This document shows, one piece after another, positions 54,164 through 63,226 of a stretch of DNA of 64,000 bases. The DNA is from JALZUE01 sp051251725. Its GTDB lineage: Bacteria; Pseudomonadota; Gammaproteobacteria; Enterobacterales; Alteromonadaceae. Under the pieces are notes generated by a model. The model was not told the DNA's origin. It ran no database searches and saw only the letters and a program-made list of their open reading frames with translations. Location of the stretch: contig JBPOFN010000008.1 in the NCBI GenBank assembly GCA_051251725.1, positions 1-64,000 of the forward strand, given 5' to 3'. The stretch's first letter is position 1. Each line of letters opens with the position of its first letter. A program made the translations under genes and the position numbers.

Positions 54164-54808
54164 TTAAGCTAATTTTTTGATCAAACGCGCAGGGCTACCA
54201 ACATAAGTACCCGCAACATCAATATTTTTGACAACCACAGTGCCTGCACCTAGTTGACAATTTTCAGTCAAAGCTAAGTATTGGATCACCACAGCGCCGA
54301 TCCCTAACCATGATAAAGCGCCAACTTTAACACCACCAGCAAGACTAACATTAGGTGAAATATGTACCCCGGCTGCAATGTCACAATCGTGATCAATACT
54401 AGCAAGTGTATTAACGATAACCCCGTAACCAAGGCTAGCGCCAATATTAATAACCGCACCAGCAAAAACGACACAACCGGCTGCTATGTTTGCATGTTTA
54501 CTCACGACCGCGGCTGGATGAATTAAACTAATAAGCTTAGCGCCGCCAGCAAGTAACTGATTGATAACAGCTAACCGCAGTGAATTATCACCAAAGGCGA
54601 CAATAAAATCAGCAGTTGATAAATATTCAGGCCACTGCGCAACACTACCAACAATTTGCCAATGGCCATTAGTTGTTTTTGGCCGTTTTTTATCGGTAAT
54701 ACAATCATCTAAAAAAATAATTTCTTGATAACAGCCTAATGCTTCAGCGCAGTCTGCGACCACACGGCCATGACCACCAGCGCCAATGATTACTAATTTT
54801 TTAGCCAT
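54164..54808 (-). CDS. NeuD/PglD-family acetyltransferase
   Basis: The 214-residue protein has an N-terminal Rossmann-like nucleotide-sugar domain (VIIGAGGHGRVVADC at residues 6-20) and a C-terminal left-handed beta-helix of hexapeptide repeats that binds acetyl-CoA. The catalytic His is in the motif SIDHDCDIAAGVHISPNVSL near residue 130. In the bacillosamine pathway it would acetylate the new 4-amino group. Its start overlaps the end of the sugar transferase gene by eight bases, so it is coupled to that gene. Confidence 0.9.
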   Translation of the reverse strand: MAKKLVIIGAGGHGRVVADCAEALGCYQEIIFLDDCITDKKRPKTTNGHWQIVGSVAQWPEYLSTADFIVAFGDNSLRLAVINQLLAGGAKLISLIHPAAVVSKHANIAAGCVVFAGAVINIGASLGYGVIVNTLASIDHDCDIAAGVHISPNVSLAGGVKVGALSWLGIGAVVIQYLALTENCQLGAGTVVVKNIDVAGTYVGSPARLIKKLA

Positions 54809-55400
54809 TCGTGGTTCCTGTAAATTTACTCATGGTAACTTCCCCTTCAGCGCTGATATCGGCTTTAACGATGACTTTTTTCACGGTTAAAAATAAAATT
54901 TTGATATCAAGCCAAAAACTGCGATTTTCAACATACCAAACATCAAGCTCAAACTTTTCTTCCCACGATAAGGTATTACGGCCATTAATTTGCGCCCAAC
55001 CGGTAATGCCGGGTTTAACATCATGGCGTTTGGTTTGCCGCTCATTATATAAAGGTAAATATTCTACTAACAATGGTCTTGGCCCTACTAAGCTCATTTC
55101 ACCTTTTAAGACATTCCATAAACCGGGTAATTCATCCAAGCTAGTGCTGCGCAGCTTTTCACCAAAGGGGGTTAAACGCTCGCTATCAGGTAGAGTTTCG
55201 CCGTGCTCGTCTAGCGCATCACGCATCGAGCGAAACTTGATCATTTCAAAGATGTTGCCATGTAAACCGGGCCGATGCTGACGAAAAATACTCGGCTTGC
55301 CCAGCTTTTTTCGCACCAATAACACCAATAATAAAATAACTGGGCCGAGCATCAGTAATAAGGTTAACGAGACCCAAATATCAAACAAACGTTTTAACAT
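54801..55400 (-). CDS. Phosphoglycosyl transferase (PglC/WcaJ-type initiating enzyme)
   Basis: This monotopic enzyme transfers a sugar-1-phosphate from UDP-sugar to undecaprenyl phosphate and so starts a repeating unit. At about 200 residues it is the short PglC form with one N-terminal reentrant helix (MLKRLFDIWVSLTLLLML). The signature reads KFRSMRDALDEHGETLP, then STSLDELPGLWNVLKGEMSL and VGPRPLL, including the catalytic Asp-Glu pair. I chose the ATG at 55400 because ACGGAGTT lies upstream within the preceding stop region. A longer start at 55433 would overlap the glycosyltransferase. The likely sugar is diacetylbacillosamine, by context. Confidence 0.9.
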   Translation of the reverse strand: MLKRLFDIWVSLTLLLMLGPVILLLVLLVRKKLGKPSIFRQHRPGLHGNIFEMIKFRSMRDALDEHGETLPDSERLTPFGEKLRSTSLDELPGLWNVLKGEMSLVGPRPLLVEYLPLYNERQTKRHDVKPGITGWAQINGRNTLSWEEKFELDVWYVENRSFWLDIKILFLTVKKVIVKADISAEGEVTMSKFTGTTNG

Positions 55401-55401
55401 C

Positions 55402-56550
55402 TTAAGCAACTCCGTGTTTTTGATAAAAGTCAATAAATGCCTGAATTAACAGCGCTTCATCGAAGGTTTCTGCTACTCTGGTACTCGCATCTTGACGCAT
55501 TTTTAGTACCACTTCAGGGGATGATAAAACTTGTGTCATAATTTTTTCAATGATTTGAACATTTTTTACTGGGTGCAGATAACCCGAAACTCCGTCATGC
55601 ACAGCGTCCGATAAACCATAAATATTGGACGCAATCGACGGTAAATGACACGCGGCTGCTTCAATAATCACATTACCAAAACCTTCTCGATGCGATGGCA
55701 ACATTAACATATCAGCGAACGAGTAGTATTCATTCACATTGGTTTTAAAGCCTAAATAATGAATATTGTTGTTACCCGCTAATAATGACGATAAATTTTC
55801 TTCGTCGCTACCTATGATCACTAGCTTCGCGTTTTTGCTACTGCCGTTGCTAGAATTTACTGCCAGCGTTTGGCTTAATTGATTAAAAGCAGTGATCAGC
55901 TCAGGCAGACCTTTTTCTTTTTTTAAGCGGCCAACAAACATAAATAAAAAGTCATTATCGTTAAAGCCATGCTCGGCGCGTAATGTTTTCCTTTTTTCGG
56001 CACTAAAACAAAAACGATTAAGATCAACACCAGAGACTGAACCGGCTAACAATACATCACTATTCGCTGGCGTTAATAACCCTTCGTTAATTAAAAAGGC
56101 TTGCTGTGACGGACTGTCAGCCAAACAAAAGGTCGCCATTGACGCCGTTATCTTATCAAGCAACTTTAAAAACTGACGAGCAAAACCTGTTTTTGTAGCC
56201 CACACTTGGCCGGTAAAGGTATGAAAGCGTTTATTAACGTTAGCAAATCGAGCGCTAATTTGAGTTAATAAGCCGGCTTTCGGTGTGTATGAATGCACAA
56301 GATCAAAGTTTTGTTTTTTGAAAAAGCGATAAAGCGCAAGCAGTGATTTTAGGTCTTGCCAAATTTTCGGATCGCGGTGAATTTTAATATCGTGCACAGT
56401 AATATGCTCAGCCAAGCCGCGTACTTGCGCCAGACCGTCTAAACTACAGACCACATGAACATCATGTGTTTGGGCGAGCGCATGTAAATAGCCAAGTAAA
56501 AAAGAGCTAACCGTTTCAGGTGAAGCAACAACAAAAGCAATTTTGCTCAT
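55402..56550 (-). CDS. Glycosyltransferase family 4
   Basis: This 382-residue protein is a GT-B fold retaining transferase of family GT4. The N-terminal acceptor domain has VVCSLDGLAQVR near residue 35 and DLVHSYTPKAGLL near 82. The donor-binding part has FVGRLKKEKGLPELI near residue 211 and the EX7E element in PSHREGFGNVIIEAAACHLP near 290. It overlaps the GT2 gene by four bases on its start side, and its stop lies one base from the pglC-like start. PglA-type enzymes that add the second sugar of such units belong to this family, but the donor is unknown. Confidence 0.88.
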   Translation of the reverse strand: MSKIAFVVASPETVSSFLLGYLHALAQTHDVHVVCSLDGLAQVRGLAEHITVHDIKIHRDPKIWQDLKSLLALYRFFKKQNFDLVHSYTPKAGLLTQISARFANVNKRFHTFTGQVWATKTGFARQFLKLLDKITASMATFCLADSPSQQAFLINEGLLTPANSDVLLAGSVSGVDLNRFCFSAEKRKTLRAEHGFNDNDFLFMFVGRLKKEKGLPELITAFNQLSQTLAVNSSNGSSKNAKLVIIGSDEENLSSLLAGNNNIHYLGFKTNVNEYYSFADMLMLPSHREGFGNVIIEAAACHLPSIASNIYGLSDAVHDGVSGYLHPVKNVQIIEKIMTQVLSSPEVVLKMRQDASTRVAETFDEALLIQAFIDFYQKHGVA

Positions 56551-57428
56551 GATAACGCCCTTAAAGCATCAACTTCTTGCTGGAGTTGCTTAATTTTTTC
56601 AGCACTTTGCTGCGTTTTTTTATTGCGAATATTTTGCAGTAAGGTTAAGTTTTTAAACAAATTTAAGCTTTTCACTAAGATAATTTTCACTAAGGTTAAC
56701 ATACTAAACTTCAGCTTTTCAGCTAAGTTAAGATGATTAAAATACGTTTGATAGACAATACTAAACTGATTTTTATAAGCGTTAACGGCCTTTTTAGCTG
56801 ATACGCTGCTCTCTTCGCGGTAGAAATAAACCGGCGCTTTTAAATAAGCGACAGCCAGATCATTTTTAATACTGGCATCAAGCCATAATTGATAATCTTC
56901 CATCAACTTAGCCTCTGGGTTATAGCGGTTACGTTGATACCAGGATTTTCTCGCTAAAATAGTCGCATGGGCAATATTGACCCGTCCGAAAATAGTATCT
57001 TTAACTGACCAATTAAGCACCTTATCAAATACCGGCAGACGATAACCGAGCACTTGATTATTATCAGTGATAGAACAAATACCGGTTGAAATAATATCGA
57101 TGGAATGATCTGCGTCTAACATCGCAACCTGCTGCGCTATTTTATCTTTATTGATCAGGTCGTCCGCATCCATACGCGCTATGTATTGACCTTGTGATAA
57201 ATCAATCAGCTGATTCAACCGCCGTGGCAGGCCGTGATTTTCACCGTCGCTTATCACCCTGACCCGCGGATCTGAAATAGCTAAGGCAATAGTCAAAGAT
57301 TCATCCGTTGAACCGTCATCTAATAAGATCAATTCAAAGTCTTCAAAGCTCTGATTAAGCACAGTTAAAATGCTCTCTTTAAAAACCTTACCCGGATTGT
57401 AAAACGGAATACCAATACTAACTTTCAT
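56547..57428 (-). CDS. Glycosyltransferase family 2
   Basis: This 293-residue protein (from the ATG at 57428) is a GT-A fold inverting transferase. It opens with SIGIPFYNPG and has ILLDDGSTDES near residue 36 and the metal-binding MDADD near 90. An MEDYQLW motif lies near residue 178. A charged coiled-coil tail follows (KKTQQSAEKIKQLQQEVDAL). The longer start at a TTG (57440) overlaps the upstream gene's stop as TTGA; I preferred the ATG, which has GAGAA upstream and begins the fold directly. The transferred sugar is unknown. Confidence 0.88.
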   Translation of the reverse strand: MKVSIGIPFYNPGKVFKESILTVLNQSFEDFELILLDDGSTDESLTIALAISDPRVRVISDGENHGLPRRLNQLIDLSQGQYIARMDADDLINKDKIAQQVAMLDADHSIDIISTGICSITDNNQVLGYRLPVFDKVLNWSVKDTIFGRVNIAHATILARKSWYQRNRYNPEAKLMEDYQLWLDASIKNDLAVAYLKAPVYFYREESSVSAKKAVNAYKNQFSIVYQTYFNHLNLAEKLKFSMLTLVKIILVKSLNLFKNLTLLQNIRNKKTQQSAEKIKQLQQEVDALRALS

Positions 57429-57436
57429 TAAAATTC

Positions 57437-58516
57437 TCAATAAGGTGTATAACCGTAAAAATGGTACGGCACCAAATTACTAAAGGTTGATGTGGTTAAA
57501 TAAAAATACATAAACATAAAAACAAGCACTGCGACCGTGACTATTAATCGAATCGCGCGATCTTGAAAACTTAAAATGGTCATCGGGATCAAAAAGACAT
57601 TGAGCTGAATAAAATAAATACTCATGCGTAAAAATCCCGAGGGATCAATACGTAAAATAATCGATAAAGCACTGACCATCACGCCGAGTAAATAGAGCAT
57701 TAACAAAACATCATAAGTACGAGTAGCTAAGGTCGCTTTATGCCATAAACGGCAGATAATAAACCAGCCTAACCACAAAAAATTAACCGATGAAACCAGT
57801 GCACCACCAACCGCGTTCTGTTTATCACCATAAGATTTATAGCGGTCATCAACACTGGCTGCAATACTGATAAACTTTTCAAAACCAAGTAATAACACCA
57901 CAAAGGCAAACAGTATAACGCCAACCTTTTTCGGGGTAATGTCATCTTTAAAGAGAAAATATAACGGCAGGCAAACAATCATCGACTTATGAAATAAAAA
58001 TCCTATGATGATAGAAATCAGGTACGGGATCGGTTTTTTTTCAATAATAAAAATCACTGAGATTGAAAAAATTGCAATCGTAATGGCTTGGCGAACGCCA
58101 TTTAGCTGGAAAAAATAAGGGCCAATAAATAACAAGCAAACAAACGACAAGGTTTTTAAATTAAAGCGATTAATCGTATAAAAATAACAAGCAGTTACCA
58201 TGACGGAGCTAAGTAGAAAAATAATAAAATATTGCTCGGTCATTAACCGACCCAAATAATTTAAAAACCAAAAACCAAATTCACCGTGGGTACTACTGAT
58301 ATCCAGTACATCTTGAAAGTTTTTTATTTTTTCAAAATAAAAAACATAGCTGCCGGTATCTGTGCCTACTTTTATATATTTAAAGCCGGTTAACGTAACC
58401 AGCGGTAATGCCGCGATCACATGGGTAATTCTTAAGGCAATCGTATCGAATTTATAGCGATAGCTGATATGAAAAATACCAACCGATAATAAAATACAAA
58501 TAAGATAAGGAAGCAA
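57437..58516 (-). CDS. EpsG-type polysaccharide polymerase
   Basis: This 359-residue membrane protein has about ten hydrophobic helices and belongs to the EpsG/Wzy-like polymerases that join repeating units in the periplasm. EpsG hallmarks are visible: VGTDTGSYVFYF near residue 51 and QLNGVRQAITIAIF near 137. The start is TTG at 58516, supported by AGGAAG upstream at the end of the previous gene. The operon order flippase, transferases, polymerase fits a Wzx/Wzy system. No O-antigen ligase or chain-length regulator is visible in this window. Confidence 0.85.
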   Translation of the reverse strand: MLPYLICILLSVGIFHISYRYKFDTIALRITHVIAALPLVTLTGFKYIKVGTDTGSYVFYFEKIKNFQDVLDISSTHGEFGFWFLNYLGRLMTEQYFIIFLLSSVMVTACYFYTINRFNLKTLSFVCLLFIGPYFFQLNGVRQAITIAIFSISVIFIIEKKPIPYLISIIIGFLFHKSMIVCLPLYFLFKDDITPKKVGVILFAFVVLLLGFEKFISIAASVDDRYKSYGDKQNAVGGALVSSVNFLWLGWFIICRLWHKATLATRTYDVLLMLYLLGVMVSALSIILRIDPSGFLRMSIYFIQLNVFLIPMTILSFQDRAIRLIVTVAVLVFMFMYFYLTTSTFSNLVPYHFYGYTPY

Positions 58517-58527
58517 GTTACATCTTC

Positions 58528-59631
58528 CTATAAGAGTGTTTGGTAAATGGCTAAATATTTATTCACCATCACATGATCAGCAAAGTGCTGATTAAACTGA
58601 GCTGCCATTAACGGCTGTTCAAAACTTACCTGCTCTTTGTCATCTAACAATGTCAGCACAGCGTCAGCAAAACTGTGCGCGCTATTATGATGTAACTTAA
58701 TCCCAGCGGTAATATGTTGCGCTATTTCTTGATGGGCGCTAATGTCCGATAGAACCACAGGTAAGTTCGCGCCAATCGCTTCAATTACCGCCATCGGCAT
58801 ACCTTCAAAAAGTGAAGGATTAACCACAATACTGTTTTCAGGAATATGGCTTAAATAATCGCTAACAAAACCATGTAAAACAATGCTGGACTGATTATTT
58901 TTGTTGGGCTGCTCATGTTCCGCTCTTTGCTCTTGTGTTTTTATTTCAGTTTTTAGCGCTGGCATCATTTCACCATCACCAAAAATATGTAGCTGGCAAG
59001 GCTTTTTAAGTTGAGTAGCTAACCGGTTAAAACCCGCGATTAACAAGCGAATGTTTTTACTTTCAATTAAGCGGCCGGCAAAAATGATATTGAGCTTATC
59101 ACTACCAAGAAGAGTTAATTTTTTCGCCGCAATCCCGTTATAAATAATCGGTGTTGTGCTTGTTAATTGTGCCGAGGTTGAAACACTAACACAGCGATTA
59201 ATCATCATTAAGGCTATTCTATGAATCACATAATACAAAGGCCCTTTCGGGAAGCAATATTCGTTTCGGTAATTATCCCGTAAATTACAGTGCACAGTAG
59301 CAACCGTTTTCGCTTTATGACCTAAAGTCACCAGCGGCGCGGCGACATCAGGTAATAGGCAATGGCTATGAACAATATCAATATTCTCACGGCCAATAAA
59401 TTGTCGTAATTGCCATAAGCTTTTAAAGCTAAAACCCGGTAATTGTATTAACTTTATTTGCTCTGCTGGAAATTTATTTTCATAGCCATCTTGGCAAGGA
59501 TTAAACGACACTAAAAACAGTTCAATCGTTTGTTTATTTTGCGCGTCTTTTAACCATTGCGAGATCATCGCGGCGACCACATTCGACGGGCCGGTATTTT
59601 TAAAAATAGGTAATAAAAATAATACTTTCAT
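58528..59631 (-). CDS. Glycosyltransferase family 4
   Basis: A 367-residue GT-B transferase of family GT4. The N-terminal FLLPIFKNTGPSNVV loop contacts the acceptor. The HSHCLLPDVAAPL segment lies near residue 89. The donor site has FAGRLIESKNIRLLI near 190 and PSLFEGMPMAVIEAIGANLPVV (split: PSLFEGMPMA then VIEAIG) near 277. It shares one base with the GT14-like gene upstream and is followed 11 bases later by the polymerase. It probably adds one sugar to the repeating unit. Confidence 0.88.
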   Translation of the reverse strand: MKVLFLLPIFKNTGPSNVVAAMISQWLKDAQNKQTIELFLVSFNPCQDGYENKFPAEQIKLIQLPGFSFKSLWQLRQFIGRENIDIVHSHCLLPDVAAPLVTLGHKAKTVATVHCNLRDNYRNEYCFPKGPLYYVIHRIALMMINRCVSVSTSAQLTSTTPIIYNGIAAKKLTLLGSDKLNIIFAGRLIESKNIRLLIAGFNRLATQLKKPCQLHIFGDGEMMPALKTEIKTQEQRAEHEQPNKNNQSSIVLHGFVSDYLSHIPENSIVVNPSLFEGMPMAVIEAIGANLPVVLSDISAHQEIAQHITAGIKLHHNSAHSFADAVLTLLDDKEQVSFEQPLMAAQFNQHFADHVMVNKYLAIYQTLL

Positions 59632-60629
59632 TAATTCACTGCGCCTATTAAGCCATCGATATAACGAGCATCATCAGCCAAGCTAGTACTTACATACTTA
59701 CGAGCAAAAGCGCAGCCTGTGGTTGAAAGAGCCGCTAACTGTTCAAGCGTAAAGGTTTGTAATGCGACTTGCTCTTTTTGATACCCCCAATCAATATAAT
59801 GTATACCTTGTTTTAATGACGCTTGCCCTTCATCAATAACTAAATTTTCCTTATAAGGCGAAGCCATTGCTAAAGTTTGAAAAACTTTTTCATCCGGTGC
59901 ATGCATTAAACAAAACTCATTTTGGTTGGTTTTATCAGCTAACTGCTGACAAAAATACTGCGCTAATTCACGCGAAACACACCACCATTGTGAACCTTTA
60001 TAGTAACTACTGTGCTTGAATCTTTTCTTTGCTAGCGGTAACCAGCTAATAACTTTATTCAGCAGTAACATACGATATATTTTACGGCGACTTGCGGTTA
60101 AATAAGCCGCGCCAGGATTTGTTAGTGCATGCTGATAATAATGACGGTTAAAAAACTCATCTCTTACGCTTTGGTTTAATGACGGATTTAATGGTTGATT
60201 TAATGGTTGATTTAAAGCACGAGTTTGACCCTGTTCAACTTTATGCCAAATAGCAAGATAACTGCGTTTTTCAAGCAACATGGCTTTTAAGTCGGCTTTT
60301 GACAACAAGGGTAAGTCGGCACCACTGAGCAAAACAAAGTGCTGATAATCATCATCTGCTAATGCTTTTTTAATTAAAGCGATAGTCGCCAAAACAATAT
60401 TAAAACTGCCCCACGCGGTGCGATAACGTTCTTGCTCAGTTAAAAAAACCGTTTTGTTATGAAATTTTGGGAGCTCTGCGACCGATACATTTTTATCGAT
60501 ATGAACAAATAGTCCATCTTGATCGGCGCAATAATACCGCGACATTTCAGCCAGAAGATCGAAATTGTTATGTGCTAAACAAAGAAACGCTATTTTTTTT
60601 GTTATCACTGTCGCTTTACCATTTAACAC
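59631..60629 (-). CDS. GT14 (core-2/I-branching type) glycosyltransferase
   Basis: The 332-residue protein matches the GT14 family, which in animals adds branching GlcNAc and in bacteria forms part of surface glycan clusters. FLCLAHNN near residue 15, FVHIDKN near 40, YRTAWGSFNIVLATI near 68 and YYKGSQWWCVSREL near 210 are the family blocks, with PDEKVFQTL near 249. A short loop of tandem residues (NQPLNQPLNPSLNQ) at about 140-153 arises from a 12-base repeat in the DNA. The start is GTG at 60629; a GTG seven codons later is an alternative. Donor and linkage are unknown. Confidence 0.87.
   Translation of the reverse strand: MLNGKATVITKKIAFLCLAHNNFDLLAEMSRYYCADQDGLFVHIDKNVSVAELPKFHNKTVFLTEQERYRTAWGSFNIVLATIALIKKALADDDYQHFVLLSGADLPLLSKADLKAMLLEKRSYLAIWHKVEQGQTRALNQPLNQPLNPSLNQSVRDEFFNRHYYQHALTNPGAAYLTASRRKIYRMLLLNKVISWLPLAKKRFKHSSYYKGSQWWCVSRELAQYFCQQLADKTNQNEFCLMHAPDEKVFQTLAMASPYKENLVIDEGQASLKQGIHYIDWGYQKEQVALQTFTLEQLAALSTTGCAFARKYVSTSLADDARYIDGLIGAVN
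60173..60220 (-). repeat. 12-base in-frame tandem repeat in the GT14 gene
   Basis: GATTTAATGGTT occurs twice perfectly (60185-60208), flanked by one degenerate unit on each side. It encodes a NQPL-type loop. Copy changes would keep the reading frame and alter loop length. Confidence 0.8.
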
Positions 60630-60652
60630 CCGTTATTCACCTTAACTAACCC

Positions 60653-61726
60653 TTATTGCTCAGCACTAATAGCCTTGAGCAAAACATTATATTTATCGCT
60701 TAATTGAGGCAATTTCACGGCCTCGCGCGGTATCGCTAGTAATCGCTCAATTTCTTCTAGCACCGTTTCAAGCTGGTAATTTTCAACTAACGCTAGATGA
60801 TTTAAATCACTGAGCCAATTTTTATACGTTTGCAAAATTTTATGATTACTATTAGTTAACACCACACACGGAGTTTTAGTGATAACAGAAAATATCATTC
60901 CGTGTAAGCGATCCGTCACCACTAATTTAGCGCCGCGAAATCTTGACCAAATAATATTTAATTCATCAGTTCTTTGCTGCCACGACAGTTGACTACTATC
61001 AATATGGGTATCAGTGAAAGTGACGTTATCACCATATAGCTGCGCAATATTAGCCAACAAAGCTGCTCGATCATATTTAGAAAGATTCGATTCGCCGTCA
61101 TTTCGAATGCAGCTAACAATACCGCTGCGCTCTGACGCAGCATGATTATCTGACTCACTTTTATCAAGCGTTAACACAATATCAGGGCAAAATAACGCTG
61201 GCTGTTTTAACAAAGTATTCATTTTATCCAGTGAAACCGACTCGCGAGCAAACATAATAAAGTTTTTATGATTATTATATAAATCAAAAGACCGTTTTAA
61301 CGCTTGCTGCCCTAGTTTATCATCACTAAAATCAATCGTTTGCGGAAATGAAATAAAACGATTATGCGGAAACTCTTTTAATAAGATTAAGCGAAAGTCT
61401 TCAATTTCTTGATATTGATTAGTTAAATTTCCTCCGCCGACAGTCGTGATAATATCGTCGGCAGAAATGACTGTTTTAATCGCCCGAATATTGGCCAAGG
61501 TTTGGCTGATCGGAACATCAATAATTTCATAGTCTGGAAAGTTATTTTTCAAAAAATGATATTGTGCGTAGCTAATGGCCACGTCGCCTAAGTTGCCATA
61601 ATCAGCAGCTAAACCAATGAATATTTTATTTTTAGCGCTGTGTAAATCGCCATTAATGTTTGGCTTTGCGACATAGCTATTAATCATTTGTTTTAGTTTC
61701 AAAGGAATGAGTTGTTTAACTGACAT
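60653..61726 (-). CDS. Polysaccharide pyruvyl transferase family protein
   Basis: This 357-residue protein belongs to the CsaB/WcaK pyruvyl transferase family, which attaches a pyruvate ketal from phosphoenolpyruvate to a sugar. Family elements include GLAADYGNLGDVAISYAQY near residue 33, TVGGGNLTNQYQEIEDFR near 90, FPQTIDF near 121 and TDRLHGMIF near 271. The pyruvate ketal adds negative charge to the polysaccharide. Some members are instead capsule enzymes of unknown activity. It lies one base after the flippase gene and 23 bases before the GT14 gene. Confidence 0.86.
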   Translation of the reverse strand: MSVKQLIPLKLKQMINSYVAKPNINGDLHSAKNKIFIGLAADYGNLGDVAISYAQYHFLKNNFPDYEIIDVPISQTLANIRAIKTVISADDIITTVGGGNLTNQYQEIEDFRLILLKEFPHNRFISFPQTIDFSDDKLGQQALKRSFDLYNNHKNFIMFARESVSLDKMNTLLKQPALFCPDIVLTLDKSESDNHAASERSGIVSCIRNDGESNLSKYDRAALLANIAQLYGDNVTFTDTHIDSSQLSWQQRTDELNIIWSRFRGAKLVVTDRLHGMIFSVITKTPCVVLTNSNHKILQTYKNWLSDLNHLALVENYQLETVLEEIERLLAIPREAVKLPQLSDKYNVLLKAISAEQ

Positions 61727-61727
61727 G

Positions 61728-63002
61728 TTAACCCTTAAGTCGGTTTGGCAATATTTGTGAATAAAGCTGTTTAAGTTCAGTGATGGTTAAATACAAAGAC
61801 GGTGCAGGTTCATGCAGTACCTTTTTATATAAGATCACCGTCATTAACAAGCGAATAATTGACGACAGTAATAAAGCGCTACTGACGACAATTAATATGT
61901 TGTTTTCAAACGGATAAAAAATTATCCCGATTAATGGGATCGTCGACACGGCTTGTCGAAAAAACACCAATCCTGGCCGGCCTGCTGCGTTAAAGCGCTG
62001 TGACAATAACCAGCCTAAACTAGAGATAACTGATTCAAAAAGCAGAATAACAAATGGCCAAGTAGCGTCGGCATAATCGACACCAAATAAAAAGGAAATT
62101 AACCACGACGCCAAACAGGCAAGAAATAAACAAATCGTCAATAAAGGCAAAAACAGGCCTGCAAAAATCTGCCGAACAACACTTGCCAGCTGGTTTTCAT
62201 TTTTACCGGCAAAGCGTGAATACACGACTGTCGATAAGGTATCTGGAATAATACCGATTAAGCGCGATAAACCAAAAGCGACGCTATATAAACCAAACTC
62301 TTTCATGGTACCAATACCAAGTAGTACGATTTTATCGATACTATTAATCGCAATTCCAATCGTAGAAGTGCCATAAATTTTCGAGCTGTAATTAACAATA
62401 TTGCTTAGTTTTAATTGGCTTAATTTACGGCCTTGCCATTCATGCCCAATGACATTGATGGCTAAAATTAACGCGCTGACAAAGGTAGTGACAACCAAAA
62501 TCGATATCGCTATTTCGACATTTAATACTTCAAAGAAGTAATAACAGCTAGCCAAAGCAATGATATTAAGCACAGGTAAAGTTATTTTTACGCCATTGTA
62601 AAAATGCAGATTTTGATCGATTTGTGCGCTATTTTGAAAATATTGATGGTAGCTAGTGACAAAAGCTAGCAGCAGTAAAAGCACCAAGTAATGCGCTAGT
62701 TCATCAACTAAGAAAAATGACTGCATAATCAGTAATAATAAGCCTGCGACCAGAGCAATAATCCCCCCTGATTTAACGATAACACTAAAAGCATTTAAGC
62801 TCGTTTTGCGCTTTTGATAAACATAACCATGCGCTAATCCAAGTTGAGCAAAACCGGCAATTAATATGGCAATCGTTAATAACGAGCCATAAATACCGCG
62901 CGCTTCAGGGCCTAAAAATCGAGCTAATAAGATACTTAAGACAAAGCCAAAACCGACACTTAATAACGATATACCCACAGATTGTAAAATTGTTCTAAGC
63001 AT
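61728..63002 (-). CDS. wzx: Wzx-type oligosaccharide flippase
   Basis: This 424-residue integral membrane protein has about twelve to fourteen hydrophobic helices, and its N-terminal GFVLSILLARFLGPEARGIYG region is typical of polysaccharide flippases of the MOP superfamily. It would flip the undecaprenyl-linked repeating unit to the periplasm for polymerisation by the EpsG-type protein. It is the first gene of the ten-gene minus-strand operon, so the operon promoter lies in 63003-63226. Confidence 0.9.
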   Translation of the reverse strand: MLRTILQSVGISLLSVGFGFVLSILLARFLGPEARGIYGSLLTIAILIAGFAQLGLAHGYVYQKRKTSLNAFSVIVKSGGIIALVAGLLLLIMQSFFLVDELAHYLVLLLLLAFVTSYHQYFQNSAQIDQNLHFYNGVKITLPVLNIIALASCYYFFEVLNVEIAISILVVTTFVSALILAINVIGHEWQGRKLSQLKLSNIVNYSSKIYGTSTIGIAINSIDKIVLLGIGTMKEFGLYSVAFGLSRLIGIIPDTLSTVVYSRFAGKNENQLASVVRQIFAGLFLPLLTICLFLACLASWLISFLFGVDYADATWPFVILLFESVISSLGWLLSQRFNAAGRPGLVFFRQAVSTIPLIGIIFYPFENNILIVVSSALLLSSIIRLLMTVILYKKVLHEPAPSLYLTITELKQLYSQILPNRLKG

Positions 63003-63226
63003 TGATTACTGCAACTTATGTAATGCTAGGTTAAAAATTAAAGGACTTTGAATGGCTCAAATGACCTTATGATGGCTCGCTAGTTAACTAAGAAAGTTAA
63101 CTAAAAGCAACCGAGATGTTAACACTTTGTAACATTTAGGTTGCAATATAACCAATTTGGGGCAGAATAGCTTACTTAATGACTTACCACTAATAAAAAT
63201 AAAAAAAGTAACATTAGGCTCCTATT
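63003..63226. promoter_or_regulatory. Divergent control region of the polysaccharide cluster
   Basis: The 224 bases between the wzx operon and the divergent dehydratase gene contain two copies of AGTTAACTAA (63082-63091 and 63095-63104), 13 bases from start to start. A related GTTAAC lies at 63119. They could be binding sites for a shared regulator. I found no ops/JUMPstart-type octamer. Promoter hexamers were not placed with confidence. Confidence 0.4.
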
